Of a stretch of 64,000 nt of DNA, positions 22,563 to 33,512 are shown piece after piece. The notes below the pieces were generated by a model, which ran no database searches, was not told where the DNA came from, and saw only the letters and a list, made by a program, of their open reading frames with translations. Origin of the DNA: Pomphorhynchus laevis. Lineage: Eukaryota; Acanthocephala; Palaeacanthocephala; Echinorhynchida; Pomphorhynchidae. A program made the translations under genes and the position numbers. Positions within the stretch are counted from its first letter, which is position 1, and each line of letters begins with the position of its first letter. The stretch lies in the NCBI GenBank assembly GCA_012934845.2, contig WNNJ02003664.1, positions 310,001 to 374,000 of the forward strand. The letters run 5' to 3'.

Positions 22563-23138
22563 TCAGAAAAAAAGATTAGTTAAAGTGATAGAGTCAGAGT
22601 CAGACGGGCGATCAAGACGAATGTTAAAGTCACCGAGAACAAAAGAAGGAGTATAAGACAATGAACAGTGAGACATAAGATCTGCAAGGTCGTTAAAGAA
22701 GATACGTGATGGGGCAACTGAACCTGGACGGTATACAATCACAAGTTCCAGAGGGAAAGGCGTTGATAATCTGCATATGAGTAATTCGAACGAAGTGTAA
22801 CGGATGTTAACGTTGATTTTACGTAAAGACATTGGGTGACGAGCAATGGCAACAATACCGCCATGGTTAGAAGCAGTAGATGTATGATATGCAATTTGAC
22901 GAGCTGATTCAACTAGAGAACAACCAGAGCGACATAGACGATGAATAGCAAGATCGTCGGAGTCAGAGTGCCAGGATTCAGTAATGCAGAGAATATCGTT
23001 AGATAATTGATCGAAGATATCGAGAAGCATATCAGCTTTATGAAGAACAGAGCGAGTGTTAAATAGACTAAGACGAAAAGTATGCTTAGGAGTGAGATTG
23101 ACTAGCGAAGAAGACAAGGGGGAGAGATGGGACGCCAT
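22563..23138 (-). pseudogene. Family A ORF2, endonuclease part
   Basis: ATG at 23,138 opens MASHLSPLSSS. Endonuclease motifs follow: LFNTRSVLHKADM (N box), ILCITESWHSDSDDL (catalytic E), HGGIVAIAR, LELVIVYRPGS (Y/R box) and SFVLGDFNIRLD (D/N box). The frame is lost near 22,560, before the SDH box; that box and its surroundings are found displaced in frame within 22,515-22,300. Confidence 0.85.
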
Positions 23139-23851
23139 CGAATTTTTGGCCTTGTGTGTACAACGTGAAAATTTCCGTTGATTTGACGTATAGATAAGGA
23201 TGACTCGCCGTTTGTTTCACGTCGATGTTTCTCAATGCGAGCTAAATTGAGCTGGGCGATATCAGAAAGTGAGCGGTCAGGAAAGATAAGGTAAGTAGAT
23301 GAAGTGGTAAGAAGTTTAAAGCGTTGGGAGAGTACAGAAGAGGCATGTGAACTATGTCGGAAAACGATTTTTAAGAGTGGAGGACTGAGATGATTGGATT
23401 TAGTGGATTTGTTTAAACGAATAAAGGATACAGGATCGATATTATTAAAAAGGGATGGGTTATCATCAGGAAGAATGGTTGCTAGGATAGACCTGAAAGC
23501 AGATACATCATCATCGAGGCGAGATTGTGGAGAAGCAGATTCGGAAAGCTTTAAGTTTGATATGATTATACAGCGATCGCGCGAAGGAAAACGATTTCGT
23601 GGAAGTGGTGGACGGACAGAACTGGTAGGAGTCGAGACAGATGAGCAGATAGAAGTGGAAATGACAAAGGTGCTTGATAGAGAATTAATATTGGTTGGAG
23701 CAAGTGTGACAGAGCGGGGTGTTGAATCGATTGATCAGAGATGTGACTGGAGATGATTTTAAATAAAGGATGTAAATTATTTAGAAGTGGGAGGTAGAGT
23801 AAGGAGAATTAAAATAGGTTGGGGCATGAGTGACAGGAATGGAGTGTTGAA

Positions 23852-24418
23852 TCACTTGATCGGAAATGTTACTGGAAATGATTTTGATGGAAGGATGTAA
23901 ATTAGTGAGAAGTGATAGGGGGAAGTCGAGTAAGAAGTACGTGAAGATAATAAAGAAGTTTGAGATTTATTTAGATTGGGGGAGGAATAGGAAAGAGGAG
24001 GTACGAGATGAAAAGCTTTACCGTTAGCATTGTTAGAATGAGAAAGATTAATGGAAGTTTTGTTCGTAGTTAAACGAGGAGTGTGTGAGAGAGTAGGTTC
24101 AATAATGGGATTATAAGATGCGAAGTCAGGTGTTGATGCGAGGGAAACATCTAAAACAGCATTGGTCTTAGTCGTCGTGTGTGATACAGGAGTAGAGGAG
24201 CAGGATAACTGTAGTAGTCGTACTGATGTACAAAAACCGCAAGTGAAATGTTTACGTTTATACACCGAGTGGTCGGATATTTTAACACGAACAAGTGTCC
24301 ATACATCGCAATCTTTGGAATCGCATCCAACTTCAAAGCTGGTATAACCATCATTGCATTCCGATGTAGAAGATTCTTGATCAGGAACAGGGATCTGAGA
24401 TCGCGCTTTTTTAGGCAT
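23852..24418 (-). CDS. Family A ORF1, N-terminal Cys-rich protein
   Basis: 188 codons starting MPKKARSQIPVP at a conserved leader just after the 5' monomers. A cysteine array, GCDSKDCDVWTL and later HFTCGFCTS, suggests a PHD/zinc-ribbon-like binding module, as found in ORF1 of several CR1-group LINEs. The rest is Ser/Thr/Pro-rich and low in structure. The plus-strand copy at 59,202-59,837 is the same protein with few changes. In this copy the frame ends early, and ORF1 sequence continues in other frames to about 23,160. Function in RNA binding is inferred from position. Confidence 0.7.
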   Translation of the reverse strand: MPKKARSQIPVPDQESSTSECNDGYTSFEVGCDSKDCDVWTLVRVKISDHSVYKRKHFTCGFCTSVRLLQLSCSSTPVSHTTTKTNAVLDVSLASTPDFASYNPIIEPTLSHTPRLTTNKTSINLSHSNNANGKAFHLVPPLSYSSPNLNKSQTSLLSSRTSYSTSPYHFSLIYILPSKSFPVTFPIK

Positions 24419-24519
24419 GACCTCTTATCGATAGATTGAGCTCAATCCGCGAGCGTAGCGAGCGGAACTGACAGGAATAATCTGGAATGTGTGGTTAAGC
24501 AGTAAATATTTTTTGTAGT

Positions 24520-24655
24520 AGATTTTTTATTGCCTTAGCTTGTTTGCAAATCATCTAATTCTGCGCTTTTACCTCTCCAACGTATCATAAAATCTGCTTC
24601 TTGTGTCCTCTCGCGTCTTCGCCACTTCTACCATATCTCCAATAAATTGTCCGTC
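24520..24655 (+). mobile_element. Old A/B-type LINE fragment, right part
   Basis: The sequence from ttattgccttagc onward encodes remnants of the segment that follows YCLSLF in A/B ORF2 (LPLQRI...RRFDH). It directly continues the LINE fragment interrupted at 20,150. About 30 bp between 24,490 and 24,520 are unassigned and may be insertion filler. Confidence 0.6.
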
Positions 24656-24734
24656 CTATCGTAACCACACCTTCGTGTGGAAGGTTAATTGGAGTAATTG
24701 GGATGGTGGAGAAAGTTGAAATGACGAAAAAATG

Positions 24735-24953
24735 GTGTTTTCCGCATCAAAAAACACAATCGTGAATAAAACGACGAAACATCTCTCTCCATCCGAAAAA
24801 TCGACGGAAATTTTCAAGTTGTCCACACCCGCCCACAAATTCGATAGCGCTCCATCTCCCCTATGTGTCCTCCCCGCTAAACCATTTCACCACCACACCG
24901 TTTACGCCGCGGTCTCCTCAACACTAGATCTGTACTCAATAAATCCGATCTTA
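24735..24953 (+). mobile_element. LINE family B copy 2, left part
   Basis: Plus-strand ORF1 end and ORF2 start of family B (the aaacatctctctccatc word and the tcgacggaaattttcaagtt word match 30,484-30,525). It ends in the NTRS-x-LNKSD endonuclease motif, where family A copy 2 is inserted. The last 7 bp (GATCTTA, 24,947-24,953) are duplicated at 26,958-26,964. Confidence 0.8.
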
Positions 24954-26957
24954 ATAATAATACAAATTTATTTAATGTGGCAAATGCGTACAAGCTGTAC
25001 GCTTACAAGTCCACAAACAAAAATGAGAAAGTCAAGCAGATAAATTGTTAAAATGGGATCGGATTTGTCGTTTGAAGCACTGCAGGGAAGTTGATTGGCG
25101 TATATGAATGAGCAGATGATTCCACGATAGAGGAGCAGCCACCAGGAAGAAGCGGAGTCCACGGGAGGTGGAGTAGTTTGGGACATGTAAAAGAAGGGAA
25201 TTACAGGAACGCAAGGAACAGTAAACAGGACGAGAATTATCAAGAAAAGGAAGGTTGAGAAATGAAGGGGTATGAAAAGTTACAAGGCGGAAAGCAACGA
25301 TAAGAAGACGAATTTGAACACGACAATAAATTGTAGGCAAATCGAGAGAAGCAATATGGTAGGATGTATGATCAAAACGACGAAGACGGAGGAGAATTCG
25401 GACAGCTGCGTTGACGATGCGTTGTAGGGGAAGAAGAGTGGATTTAGGTGAGTTGGAAAATAGACTAAGACAATAATCGAGTCTAGAAAAAAGGAGAGAT
25501 GATATGAGAGTCATACAAGAAGGGAAATCGATCAATCTACGAACTTGACGGAGGTTGCGGAGTATCAAGGTAGATAAGCGTACTTTATCTCTAACGAAAG
25601 GTTTAAGTGAAAGTCGCTTGTCAAAATGAAAGCCTAGGAAAACGAGATTATCAACGATAGGAAGAATTGTAGAATTTAATGATACGGAGGGAGGTTCGAA
25701 GCCGAGGCTTCGAGGTAGGATCCACATAATTTTGGATTTATCAGGATTCAGAGAAAGGCGAAGGGAAGAAAGATGATTGGAAACTGAGAGAAGACAGTCC
25801 GAAGCGGAAACACTAAGATCGTGAATACGATAAACAGGTGCATGAGCATAGATGAGAATGTCATCAGCATATTGCATAACATGGAAGTTAAATTTATGAG
25901 AAATCGAAGACAAGTCACCAAGAAGAAGAGAGAAAAGTATAGGGCCTAATACGGGAAGAAAACCATGATACAGTGGGAAAGAGAAGCCATAATCATGACG
26001 AAGACGATGAAGAAGAATCGAGTGATCGACGATGTCAAAAGCGGACGATAGATCAAGAGAAACTATGACACTACATAATTTATGATCGCGCGATATGAGT
26101 AAGTCGTTATAAACTTTAAGACATGCAATTTCGGTAGAGTAATTAGAGCGAAAAGCGGCTTGGAAGGGAGGAAATAAGTTAGAGGAAAAGAGATATATAT
26201 TAACTTGCTTAAGAACGAGACGCTCAAAGAGTTTAGAAAGGGTTGGGAGAAGTGAAATAGGACGGTACGAAGATGGTAGTGAGGAGTCGAGAGATTGCTT
26301 TTTGATGAGAGGACGAACAGTGGCGCATTTCCAGATGGAAGGAAATGTACGGCTACGGATGGACGAGTTGAACAATGTGGTTAGGAAGGGTAAGATAGAG
26401 GAGCAGCTATTTTTAAGCAAGTGAGTGGGAATTGGGTCAGAAGGAGATGTTTATTAGGTAATGACAGCAGAACCGAAGAAACTTCATCAGACGAAACGGG
26501 AAGAAAATGGAATAGTTCTGGGAGGGAAGTATTTAAAGATAAGAGTGGGTAAAAGGGGGCTATGGGTAGTAGGAAAAGTAAATTAGATAGCTTAGTTTGT
26601 AGATGAGAAGAAAATTCATCAGGATTTATATTACAAGGGTAGATGATCGTGAAAGAATTGTGTTTAAGATTTTCCAATGAGATTTAGTGTTGGAAGATGA
26701 CTCGAGTTGATTTCGCCAAAAGAGAGTACGTTTAGTACGTATAAGAATGAGATTTGAACGGCGTTGAGAAAAGTAGGAATCACGAAGATTTGGAGGGAGT
26801 GAGTTGGGTGAACGTTTAAGAAAGCGTTTATACATACGAAAAGAGTGACGGAGTCGACGCTTAGAAAGGCTACATTCAGAATAGAACCAGGGAGCATGGC
26901 GCAAGCGCTGGGAATGTCGAAGTCGACTAGGCAGAAGGTTATTGGGGATCGACGTAA
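24954..26957 (-). mobile_element. LINE family A copy 2, 5' truncated, inside family B copy 2
   Basis: Minus-strand insertion with an intact 3' hairpin and tail (24,960-25,005). It is truncated at its 5' end within the endonuclease C-terminus (equivalent to about 61,384 of the plus-strand copy). It is flanked by the 7-bp repeat GATCTTA. Compared with copy 1 it lacks the AT expansion and has a deletion just before motif B. Its similarity to copies 1 and 4 indicates recent activity of this family. Confidence 0.85.
25032..26420 (-). pseudogene. Family A ORF2 RT (copy 2)
   Basis: 462 uninterrupted codons from SSILPFLTTLFNSSIRSR through SSYRPISLLPTLSKLFERL, motif A (VSLDLSSAFDIVDH), QYADDILIY, LNPDKSKIMWIL and the C-terminal FFLVAAPLSWNHL. 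A deletion of about 35 codons removes GVPQGSVLG-type motif B, leaving FPLYHGFLPVLGPILFS, so the enzyme would be inactive despite the long frame. Upstream pieces (26,381-26,904) hold the linker with RHAPWFYSECSLSKRRLR. Confidence 0.85.
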
Positions 26958-27610
26958 GATCTTATACTCAACCTATTCACCAAGCAATCTATCGATCTCT
27001 TCTGCCTCACCGAATCCCTGAACTCCGATTACGACGGCCTCTCCATTCGCCGTCTGCTCTCTGCAGGTTGCTCACCACTCGATCTAGCAATTGTATACCG
27101 TCCTAGTTCATCAGTTCCTATCTCCTTATTTTTTAGCGAACTCGCTGACCTCCTTTCTCATTGTTCTTTGTCCTCCATCCCTTCACTCGTTCAAGGCGAC
27201 TTCAACATCCGCCTTGACCGCCGCTCTTACACCGATTCCATCCGGTTCATCAACATGTTATCCAACTACAATTACAAACTCATCTCCACTGCCACCATAA
27301 ATATCTTTGGCGGGGCACTCGACATCATCGCTGTCCTTGATCGTTTTGCTGTCTACACCTTACTGTCCATCTCTGATCCTGGTCTATCCGATCACTTTCT
27401 CGTCACTCTCGATCTCACTTCCAACAACTCCCCGCTTCACACACCAACAATCCTACGTCGCACTTGAAGAAAACTTGACCTCCCTCTTATCCGCTCGACC
27501 TTACTAAAATCGTCTTTATCTTCTCACACAATAAGATCATTCTCTCCTTACGATATTGCCTTTCTTTTCGACTCTGAACTCACATCCACTCTTAATCTTC
27601 TCTTTAGCAG
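26958..27610 (+). mobile_element. LINE family B copy 2, right part (endonuclease)
   Basis: Continues the family B endonuclease after the family A insertion: SLVQGDFNIRLDRRS (near 27,195), FGGALDIIAVLDRF and ISDPGLSDHFLVTL (SDH box, near 27,385). Homology fades at about 27,610, shortly before the glutathione synthetase gene. The RT half is absent. Confidence 0.8.
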
Positions 27611-27628
27611 TTGATCGAAATTTATTAA

Positions 27629-27680
27629 TGATCGCCGAGCTGCGCAATCCGACTGTAATTGTCTATTTGGAACCGAAGAA
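27629..27680 (+). other. Candidate 5' non-coding exon of glutathione synthetase
   Basis: A strong donor-like site (aata|gtaagtatt at about 27,680) and an acceptor-like site (tattgtag, near 27,867), a few bases before the glutathione synthetase ATG, could define an intron of about 185 bp. The preceding 50 bp have balanced composition. Splicing would not join a continuous reading frame, so the exon would be 5' UTR. This is inference only. Confidence 0.3.
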
Positions 27681-27874
27681 TAGTAAGTATTACAAAGTCG
27701 GTATTAATATTAGATCAAATTATATTTTAAATGAATTAAAACTCATTACATTTAATTACTTTTATTTTTATTACATTTTTGTAATATAAATATATTTTCG
27801 AATTAATTATATCTTATAATTCCACCTTCGACGCATTTGATAAGTTCTAACAATTTGAATATTGTAGAATATAA

Positions 27875-29305
27875 ATGATTAAAAATGTGCAGGAGCATTT
27901 TGGTGAAGAACTTTCAAATAAGGAAAAAGAACTTATCAATAATGGAAAAAAGTGGGCTTTAACTTATGGACTTGTTCGGGGCTTTGGTGATGAGTTTGGT
28001 GAACAGACGACATACTTGCCGTTTTCTTTATATCCTTCAAAGCTTGAAGCAAGCAAACTTCAGAAAGCGTACTCAATACAAGAGGCATACAACGAAATGT
28101 ACTACAATATAGCAATGGACGTAAACTTTCTTCTATCGACTTTGTCGTCAACACGACAAACCGATCCATTCATCGATTCCCTTTGTAAAATACAAGAAAA
28201 TAAACTGGTTTTTAATCGGAAGCAATTGATAACCATGGCAATTTTTCGAAATGATATGATGGTTGATAGTGAGCGACAGAACCAACTTACCCAAGTTGAA
28301 TTTAACGTTATTAGTATAGCATTTATAAGCCAAGCTCAAACGATTAATAAACTGCATCTTTATCAATTCCCAAATCTTAAAACTTTACAGATAAGTGAAA
28401 GTCCCATAAAAGCAATAGCATTAGCACTTAAAGTAAACGTTACTTCGAATGAGTATTATAAAAACCAACAACACTTTTCAGTTTTATTCGTAGTGTTAAA
28501 AAACGAAAGCAATTTTGCAGATCAAATAAAATTTGAACAAGAGCTGAAAGCACAGATTCCAAATTTCAAATGCATCGGTTATGTAACTCTCGCAGATATC
28601 TATGAGAACTCAACAATTGAAAATGAAAAGGACTTAATCTATGACGGTATAAAAATTCATATGGTGTATTTTAGAGCCGGATATAGCCCAGATCACTACT
28701 CAACCGAAAAAGAATGGATAGCAAGAACCCGAATAGAGCAGAGTGTGGACTGCATTAAATGTCCCAATGTTGCTATGCAACTAGCGGGAATGAAACGAGT
28801 ACAAGCGGAACTGGTAAAGCCTGGTGTATTTTCGAAATTCTTTCCAAGTAGATATTCAGATATAATACGGGAAAATGTGTATTCAACTTTCACTGACATG
28901 TTCTCATTAGACAATAGTTGCGATATTAAGACAGCGTTGGAAGTCGTTCAAACGGCTAATTATCTAATGAAGCCATCGACAGAAGGTGGTAGTGGTGAAA
29001 ACATTTCATCCCTGACAAAAATAAAAAATATCCTAAACGAAAGTAAAGATACTTCGAAATATATTTTACAAAAGAAGATTGTACCACCAGCTTATGAAAA
29101 TGTTTTAGTAGTACCTGGGCATATCCCACAACGTGTAAATGCTGTTTCAGAACTAGGCATATTTGGATTGATTATTGCAGACAAAAATGGGGAAATAAGA
29201 GCAAATTCCAAATGTGGATATTTACTACGCACTAAAAGTAAAAATGTCGAAAAAGGTGGAGTGTCAACAGGATACAGCGTTTTGGATAGCATTGAAACTT
29301 TGTAA
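27875..29305 (+). CDS. GSS: Glutathione synthetase (eukaryotic type)
   Basis: 476 codons, close to the 474 of the human enzyme, in one exon. It joins gamma-glutamylcysteine to glycine using ATP in the cytosol, the second step of glutathione synthesis. Landmarks: YLPFSLYPS near 47-55; RND at 125-127; VEFN at 141-144, supplying Mg-binding Glu142 and Asn144; VYFRAGY at 264-270; LAGMKRVQ with ATP-binding Lys307; LMKPSTEGGSGE at 364-375, where Lys366 and Glu370 are kept; SELGIFG at 425-431; YLLRTK at 449-454 with the substrate-binding Arg452. The glycine-rich loop is usually EGGGNN and here is EGGSGE, losing the terminal Asn. The ATG at 27,875 gives the family's usual length. LINE debris flanks both sides. 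It could be an intronless host gene or a retrocopy; the clean frame favours a functional gene. Confidence 0.93.
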   Translation: MIKNVQEHFGEELSNKEKELINNGKKWALTYGLVRGFGDEFGEQTTYLPFSLYPSKLEASKLQKAYSIQEAYNEMYYNIAMDVNFLLSTLSSTRQTDPFIDSLCKIQENKLVFNRKQLITMAIFRNDMMVDSERQNQLTQVEFNVISIAFISQAQTINKLHLYQFPNLKTLQISESPIKAIALALKVNVTSNEYYKNQQHFSVLFVVLKNESNFADQIKFEQELKAQIPNFKCIGYVTLADIYENSTIENEKDLIYDGIKIHMVYFRAGYSPDHYSTEKEWIARTRIEQSVDCIKCPNVAMQLAGMKRVQAELVKPGVFSKFFPSRYSDIIRENVYSTFTDMFSLDNSCDIKTALEVVQTANYLMKPSTEGGSGENISSLTKIKNILNESKDTSKYILQKKIVPPAYENVLVVPGHIPQRVNAVSELGIFGLIIADKNGEIRANSKCGYLLRTKSKNVEKGGVSTGYSVLDSIETL

Positions 29306-29590
29306 AATATATTTTTATAAATCGTTAGATTTTTTTGATATACATTATGTTTTTTAATCAACCTTTCATTGAATTTTATGTTACACGAAAAGTCAGGAAT
29401 TAACTTACACGTATTTAAAAATATGAGCAATCCACAAATCAAAATAAGAAGTAAATTTATTATTAAAACTCAGAGCCGATGTTGATTTGTTCAATTGAAC
29501 ACAAACAAAATTATTCTAAATTAGCGTTAAGACAATTGCATTAGTTCTGACGCTTCAAAGCAAAAAGGCAAAGCTATAAGTATCGATCAA
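29306..29590. other. Glutathione synthetase 3' flank
   Basis: AT-rich sequence with no canonical AATAAA close to the stop codon and no gene or repeat recognised. Confidence 0.4.
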
Positions 29591-29603
29591 CTAATTACAT
29601 TCC

Positions 29604-29763
29604 AGATGTTTCCTGTCAAATCCAAATTTTTCTTGTCAAATCCAAATTTTTCCTGTCAATTCCAGATTTTTCCTGGCAGTTGCAGATTTTTCATGTCAGT
29701 TCCAGGTTTTTACTGTCAGTTCCAGATTTTACTGTCAGTTCCAGATTTTTCCTGTCAGTTCCG
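29604..29763 (+). repeat. 5' UTR monomer array of family B LINE
   Basis: Eight units of about 18-21 bp of the form ttccagatttttcctgtcag, diverging toward the 5' end. The array is followed by ttccgctcactacgctcgcgg. The same unit and junction occur in family A at 58,992-59,157. Arrays of this kind act as promoters in some LINEs (for example mouse L1 monomers); promoter function here is inferred. Confidence 0.85.
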
Positions 29764-30547
29764 CTCACTACGCTCGCGGATTGATCTTAATCTCTCGATA
29801 AGCTCTATAGATCGTCTCGCTGCGCTCGCCGATAAGTTGCAGTAGCAAATCTAACAGCTTGAACACACAAGGACGTTAATGGGAGGACGTAAGAAAACAG
29901 CTACGACCGACACCAACTATGTTCAACTGCCAGTACAGTGCTCGACATACGACTGCAACGTCTGGAAACAATTGCCTGCGACAACAATAAGTCTAAATAA
30001 GACTTCCTATGTGGACTTTGTGCAGACAAATTAATCCGCAATCTCTCATATAAGCACATATCAACATCCAACACGTTCATTCAAACTACACCCATCGGTT
30101 CCTATGTCCTTTCGCTCGTTGGGTCATCGTCACAAATATCACCCCTTCCACCTCCTTATCTCCACAAGTACGTCTCAACCACGATACTTCCGCCTTCAGA
30201 TCCATCCTCTCGTTTCTTGTTACGGCGGATAAACCATCCTTTTTTAAGGACATCTCTCATGTCGCATTGGACGCTTAAACAAATCTTCTCAATCTGATCC
30301 TTCTAAGCACCTTCTCCTGCAAATTGTTTTCAAGCATCACTCTAACGCGTCCTCTGTCGTCTCTCAACGATTAAACTCATGTCATATTCAACCACTCAAA
30401 TTTCATCGATCGCACCTCTTCTGAAATCGATCAACTCTCTTCTGCCCGCATCGAAAAACGCCGTCGCGAGGAAAACGGCGAAACATCTCTCTCCATCAGA
30501 AACATAGACGGAAATTTTCAAGTTGTCCACACCCGCCCCGAAATTCG

Positions 30548-31003
30548 ATGGCGCTCCATCTCCCCTATGTGTCTTCTCCGCTAGACCCTTACACCATCAC
30601 ACACGGTTTCCGCCTTGGTTTCCTTAACACTAGATCTATTCTCAATAAATCCGATCTTCTCATCAACCTATTCATCAAGCAATCCATCGATCACTTCTTC
30701 CTCACCGAATTCTGGCGCTCAGATTACAACGACCTCTCCATTCGCCGTCTGCTCTCTGCCGGTTGCTCACTAGTCGAATCCACCGCCATCTCAGCTCATA
30801 CTCTTCTAAATTCTCTAATCATGGCGGCATTGTCGCATTTGCACGTCTCATTGCGTCTCTTCGCCAAATCACTCCCTATATCAGTCCTTGCTCTTTTGAA
30901 TTACTCACTTGTCGCACTTCTAGCCCGATTATTCTGGATCTCGTCATTGTATACCGTCCTGGTTCATCAGCTCCTACCTCTTTATTTTTACCAAACACGC
31001 TGA
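30548..31003 (+). pseudogene. Family B ORF2, endonuclease start
   Basis: Starts MALHLPYVSS and contains FLNTRSILNKSDLL, FFLTEFWRSDYND (the usual catalytic E of LTESW is followed by F in place of S) and SLVES. The frame shifts near 30,800. A second frame (30,763-31,104) carries HGGIVAFARL, LDLVIVYRPGS and further endonuclease codons. The copy is non-functional. Confidence 0.75.
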
Positions 31004-31917
31004 CCTCCTTTCTAATTGTTTATTGTTCTCCATCCCTTCACTCGTTCAAAGCAACTTCAACATTTGCCTTGACCGCCCTTCCTCCACAGATTCCATCCAA
31101 TTGATCAACATTCTATCAAACTACCACTACAAACTAATATCCTTGTGCCATCACTCATATCCTTGGCGGGGCACTCGACATCATCGCTGTTCTCGATCGT
31201 TTTGCTGTCTACACCTCACTGTCCATTTCCGATAGTGGTCTATACGATCACTTTCTCGTCACCCTTGATCTCAATTCCAACCACTCCCCGCTTCACACCT
31301 ACATTCCTACGTCGCCCTTAGAGAAAACTTGAACTTGCACATTTCCGCTTCGCCTTACTTAAATCGTCTCTATCTTCTCACACTATAGCATCATCTCCTT
31401 TTCACGATATTGCCTTTCTTTTCGACTCAGACCTCATCCACTCTTGATCTTTTCTTGCCCTCCAAGCCTCACCCTCACTGTCGCTTGCACCACGCCCCAT
31501 AGTTTGGCATTCAATGCTTACTCTCAAAGTGTCGACTCCGTCATGCTTTTCGATTCTATCATTGCTCTCTCAGACGTGATATCCGCACGCTCACTCCATT
31601 TATCCGTGATTCGTATCGTGCTCTTCGCCAGTCTCATCTCCATCTACTACATACCAAATGTAACTCCTTCTGGCAGCATATAATCAACATTTCATTAATC
31701 TCCAAGTCTCTCTGACATACTTTTAACTTAATCCATTCTCGCTTCTCTTCGTCTTGCAACATCAATACCCTTGATTATTCGTCATTTCTTCAGACCAAAC
31801 TATCCACGTTGCTCTCTTACAACCGTCTCAATCTAATCTCACTGCTACTCCTCGTCTCATTCTTTCAGAACTCATGCATATTATCCCTGTATCACCTGCC
31901 GAGGTCTCATCTGTCTC

Positions 31918-32739
31918 ATGCACTTGCCCATCAAAACCTCACCTACCGATCCCGTGCCTACCCCCATACTTAAATTCATTTGCTCATCGATATCCCTTTT
32001 CCTCATCACATTGTTTAACTCATCTGTCCGCAGTCGTATCTTTCCATCACAGTGGAAATCCTCCATTGCTTGTTCCCTCCTTAAGAAACAATCGCTCGAC
32101 CCCTCACTTCGTTCTAGCTATCGTACAATTTCACTCATCCCTACTCTTTCTAAGATCTTAGAACGCCTCATCTTAATACAGATCAACGCTTATCTCTCCT
32201 CATCCAATCTGTAGCCTCATTTCCAATCCGCTTTCAGCTCAAATCACTCCACAGAAATCGCCTGCATGAAAGTTTACAACGACTTACTCATTTCTCGAGA
32301 CAAGGCGCTATTTAGTGTTCTCATCTCTCTCGACCTCTCATCCGCCTTCGACATCGTCGACCACTTCATCCTCCTTTCTCGCCTTCATTATGATTACGTC
32401 TTTTCTTCCTCCTTCGTAGCATGGTTTGCCTCATATATATCCGACCGTTATTTTCTAGTCTGTTCACATTCATTATCATCTCATCCCATCCCTATTTTCT
32501 GGGGGTCCCACAAGATTAAGTCCTAGGACCCCTGCTTTTCTCTCTTCTACTTGGCGATCTCTATCCGTTTATCAAACCTTACTCATTTAACGTTATGCAA
32601 TACGTCGATGACATCCTCATATATGCTCATACACCGCCCATCACATACACGATATCGGCTATTCTGCCTCGAACTGTCTTTCTTCTATCTACAAACGTCT
32701 CTCCCATTTTCGTCTCGCTCTAAATCCAGACAAGTCTAA
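31918..32739 (+). pseudogene. Family B ORF2, RT pieces (copy 3)
   Basis: 31,918-32,214 encodes LPIKTSPTDPVPTPILK and SSYRTISLIPTLSKILERL. 32,266-32,526 encodes KVYNDLLISRDKALFSVLI and LDLSSAFDIVDHFILLSRL. The catalytic box near 32,607 reads YVDD. Motif B is shifted out of frame (gggtcccacaagatt near 32,505). A thumb segment with SLTFLEFHFDDHLSLKPF is traceable near 32,830-32,870. Decayed. Confidence 0.75.
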
Positions 32740-33512
32740 AATAGTGTAGATCCTCCACTGTAAACCTAACAAATCTCCTCCCCCTGTATATTTTGACTCA
32801 TCAATAATCCCCATAGTCCACAATCTCACTTTCTTAGAATTCCATTTCGATGATCACCTTTCCCTTAAGCCCTTCGTCCATGACAATATTCGCTCGTCTA
32901 ACTTAATACTCCGTGACATCCGCCGTATCCGCCCTCTTATCGACTTTTGTTTCTGTATGTCTGTTCGTTAATCGCTTTTCTTCCCTAAAATCGCTTACTG
33001 CCTCAGCATTTTTGCCAATTCTTTAAACTTCATCATCCTACCCTTACAAGGCATCATCAACTCCGCCATTCGAGTGCTCATACGTCTTCGTCGCTTTGAC
33101 CACACATCAACATATCTTGCTTAACTCTCCTATCCTACCATCCACATCCGCATTCAACTCCGCCTTATTCTCGTAACTTTTCGTCTGATCGCTGTTGGAT
33201 CCCTATCGCTCATCCACCTCCCTTTCTAAGACGACACTCGGCCCACCTCTCTCTATCACTGCGTTCCCGTCACCCTCTCTTACTCTACATTCCCAATTAC
33301 TCTAACAACTACGGTCTCAGATCCTTCCTCGTCGCCGCCCCCACTAACACGGAATCAGCTCACACTCGACATCCGCCGCGCTCCCTTTATTTTGCATTTA
33401 AATGGCGCCTCTGTACCCACCTCCTCGAAACATGATTTAGTTTTTTTTTCATTTTTTTGTTGTTGTGGTCATATAAGCGGTCACTGGCACGCATTTGTCA
33501 CTTAAAAATAAT

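Larger units (their letters stand above)
20151..24490 (-). mobile_element. LINE family A copy 1, full length, inserted in older LINE
   Basis: Minus-strand CR1/L2-like element. The 5' end at 24,490 has one 20-bp monomer and the gctcgctacgctcgcgg-type leader. ORF1 is at 24,418-23,852 and continues in pieces to about 23,160. ORF2 starts at 23,138 (endonuclease) and runs to 20,237 with frame breaks. The 3' hairpin (20,191-20,215) and an AT-rich tail end at about 20,151. RT motifs are well preserved, including QYADDILIY. An (AT)n run of about 60 bp lies inside the RT frame. Confidence 0.88.
29600..33512 (+). mobile_element. LINE family B copy 3, near full length
   Basis: Plus-strand element starting acattccagat at about 29,600, with eight variable ~20-bp 5' monomers (29,604-29,763), then the leader and ORF1 (from about 29,880, GGRKKTAT). 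The endonuclease starts at 30,548 (MALHLPYVSSPLD, GFRLGFLNTRSILNKSD). RT follows: SSYRTISLIPTLSKILERL at 32,110, ISLDLSSAFDIVDH at 32,325, and a YVDD box near 32,607. The 3' end with a degenerate hairpin is near 33,485-33,500. It has many frameshifts. Family C copy 2 is inserted in the terminal aaaataat tail. Confidence 0.85.

Noticed and set aside
27936-29442. Minus-strand frames opposite glutathione synthetase
   Set aside because: They have no domain, and the plus strand encodes a complete enzyme.
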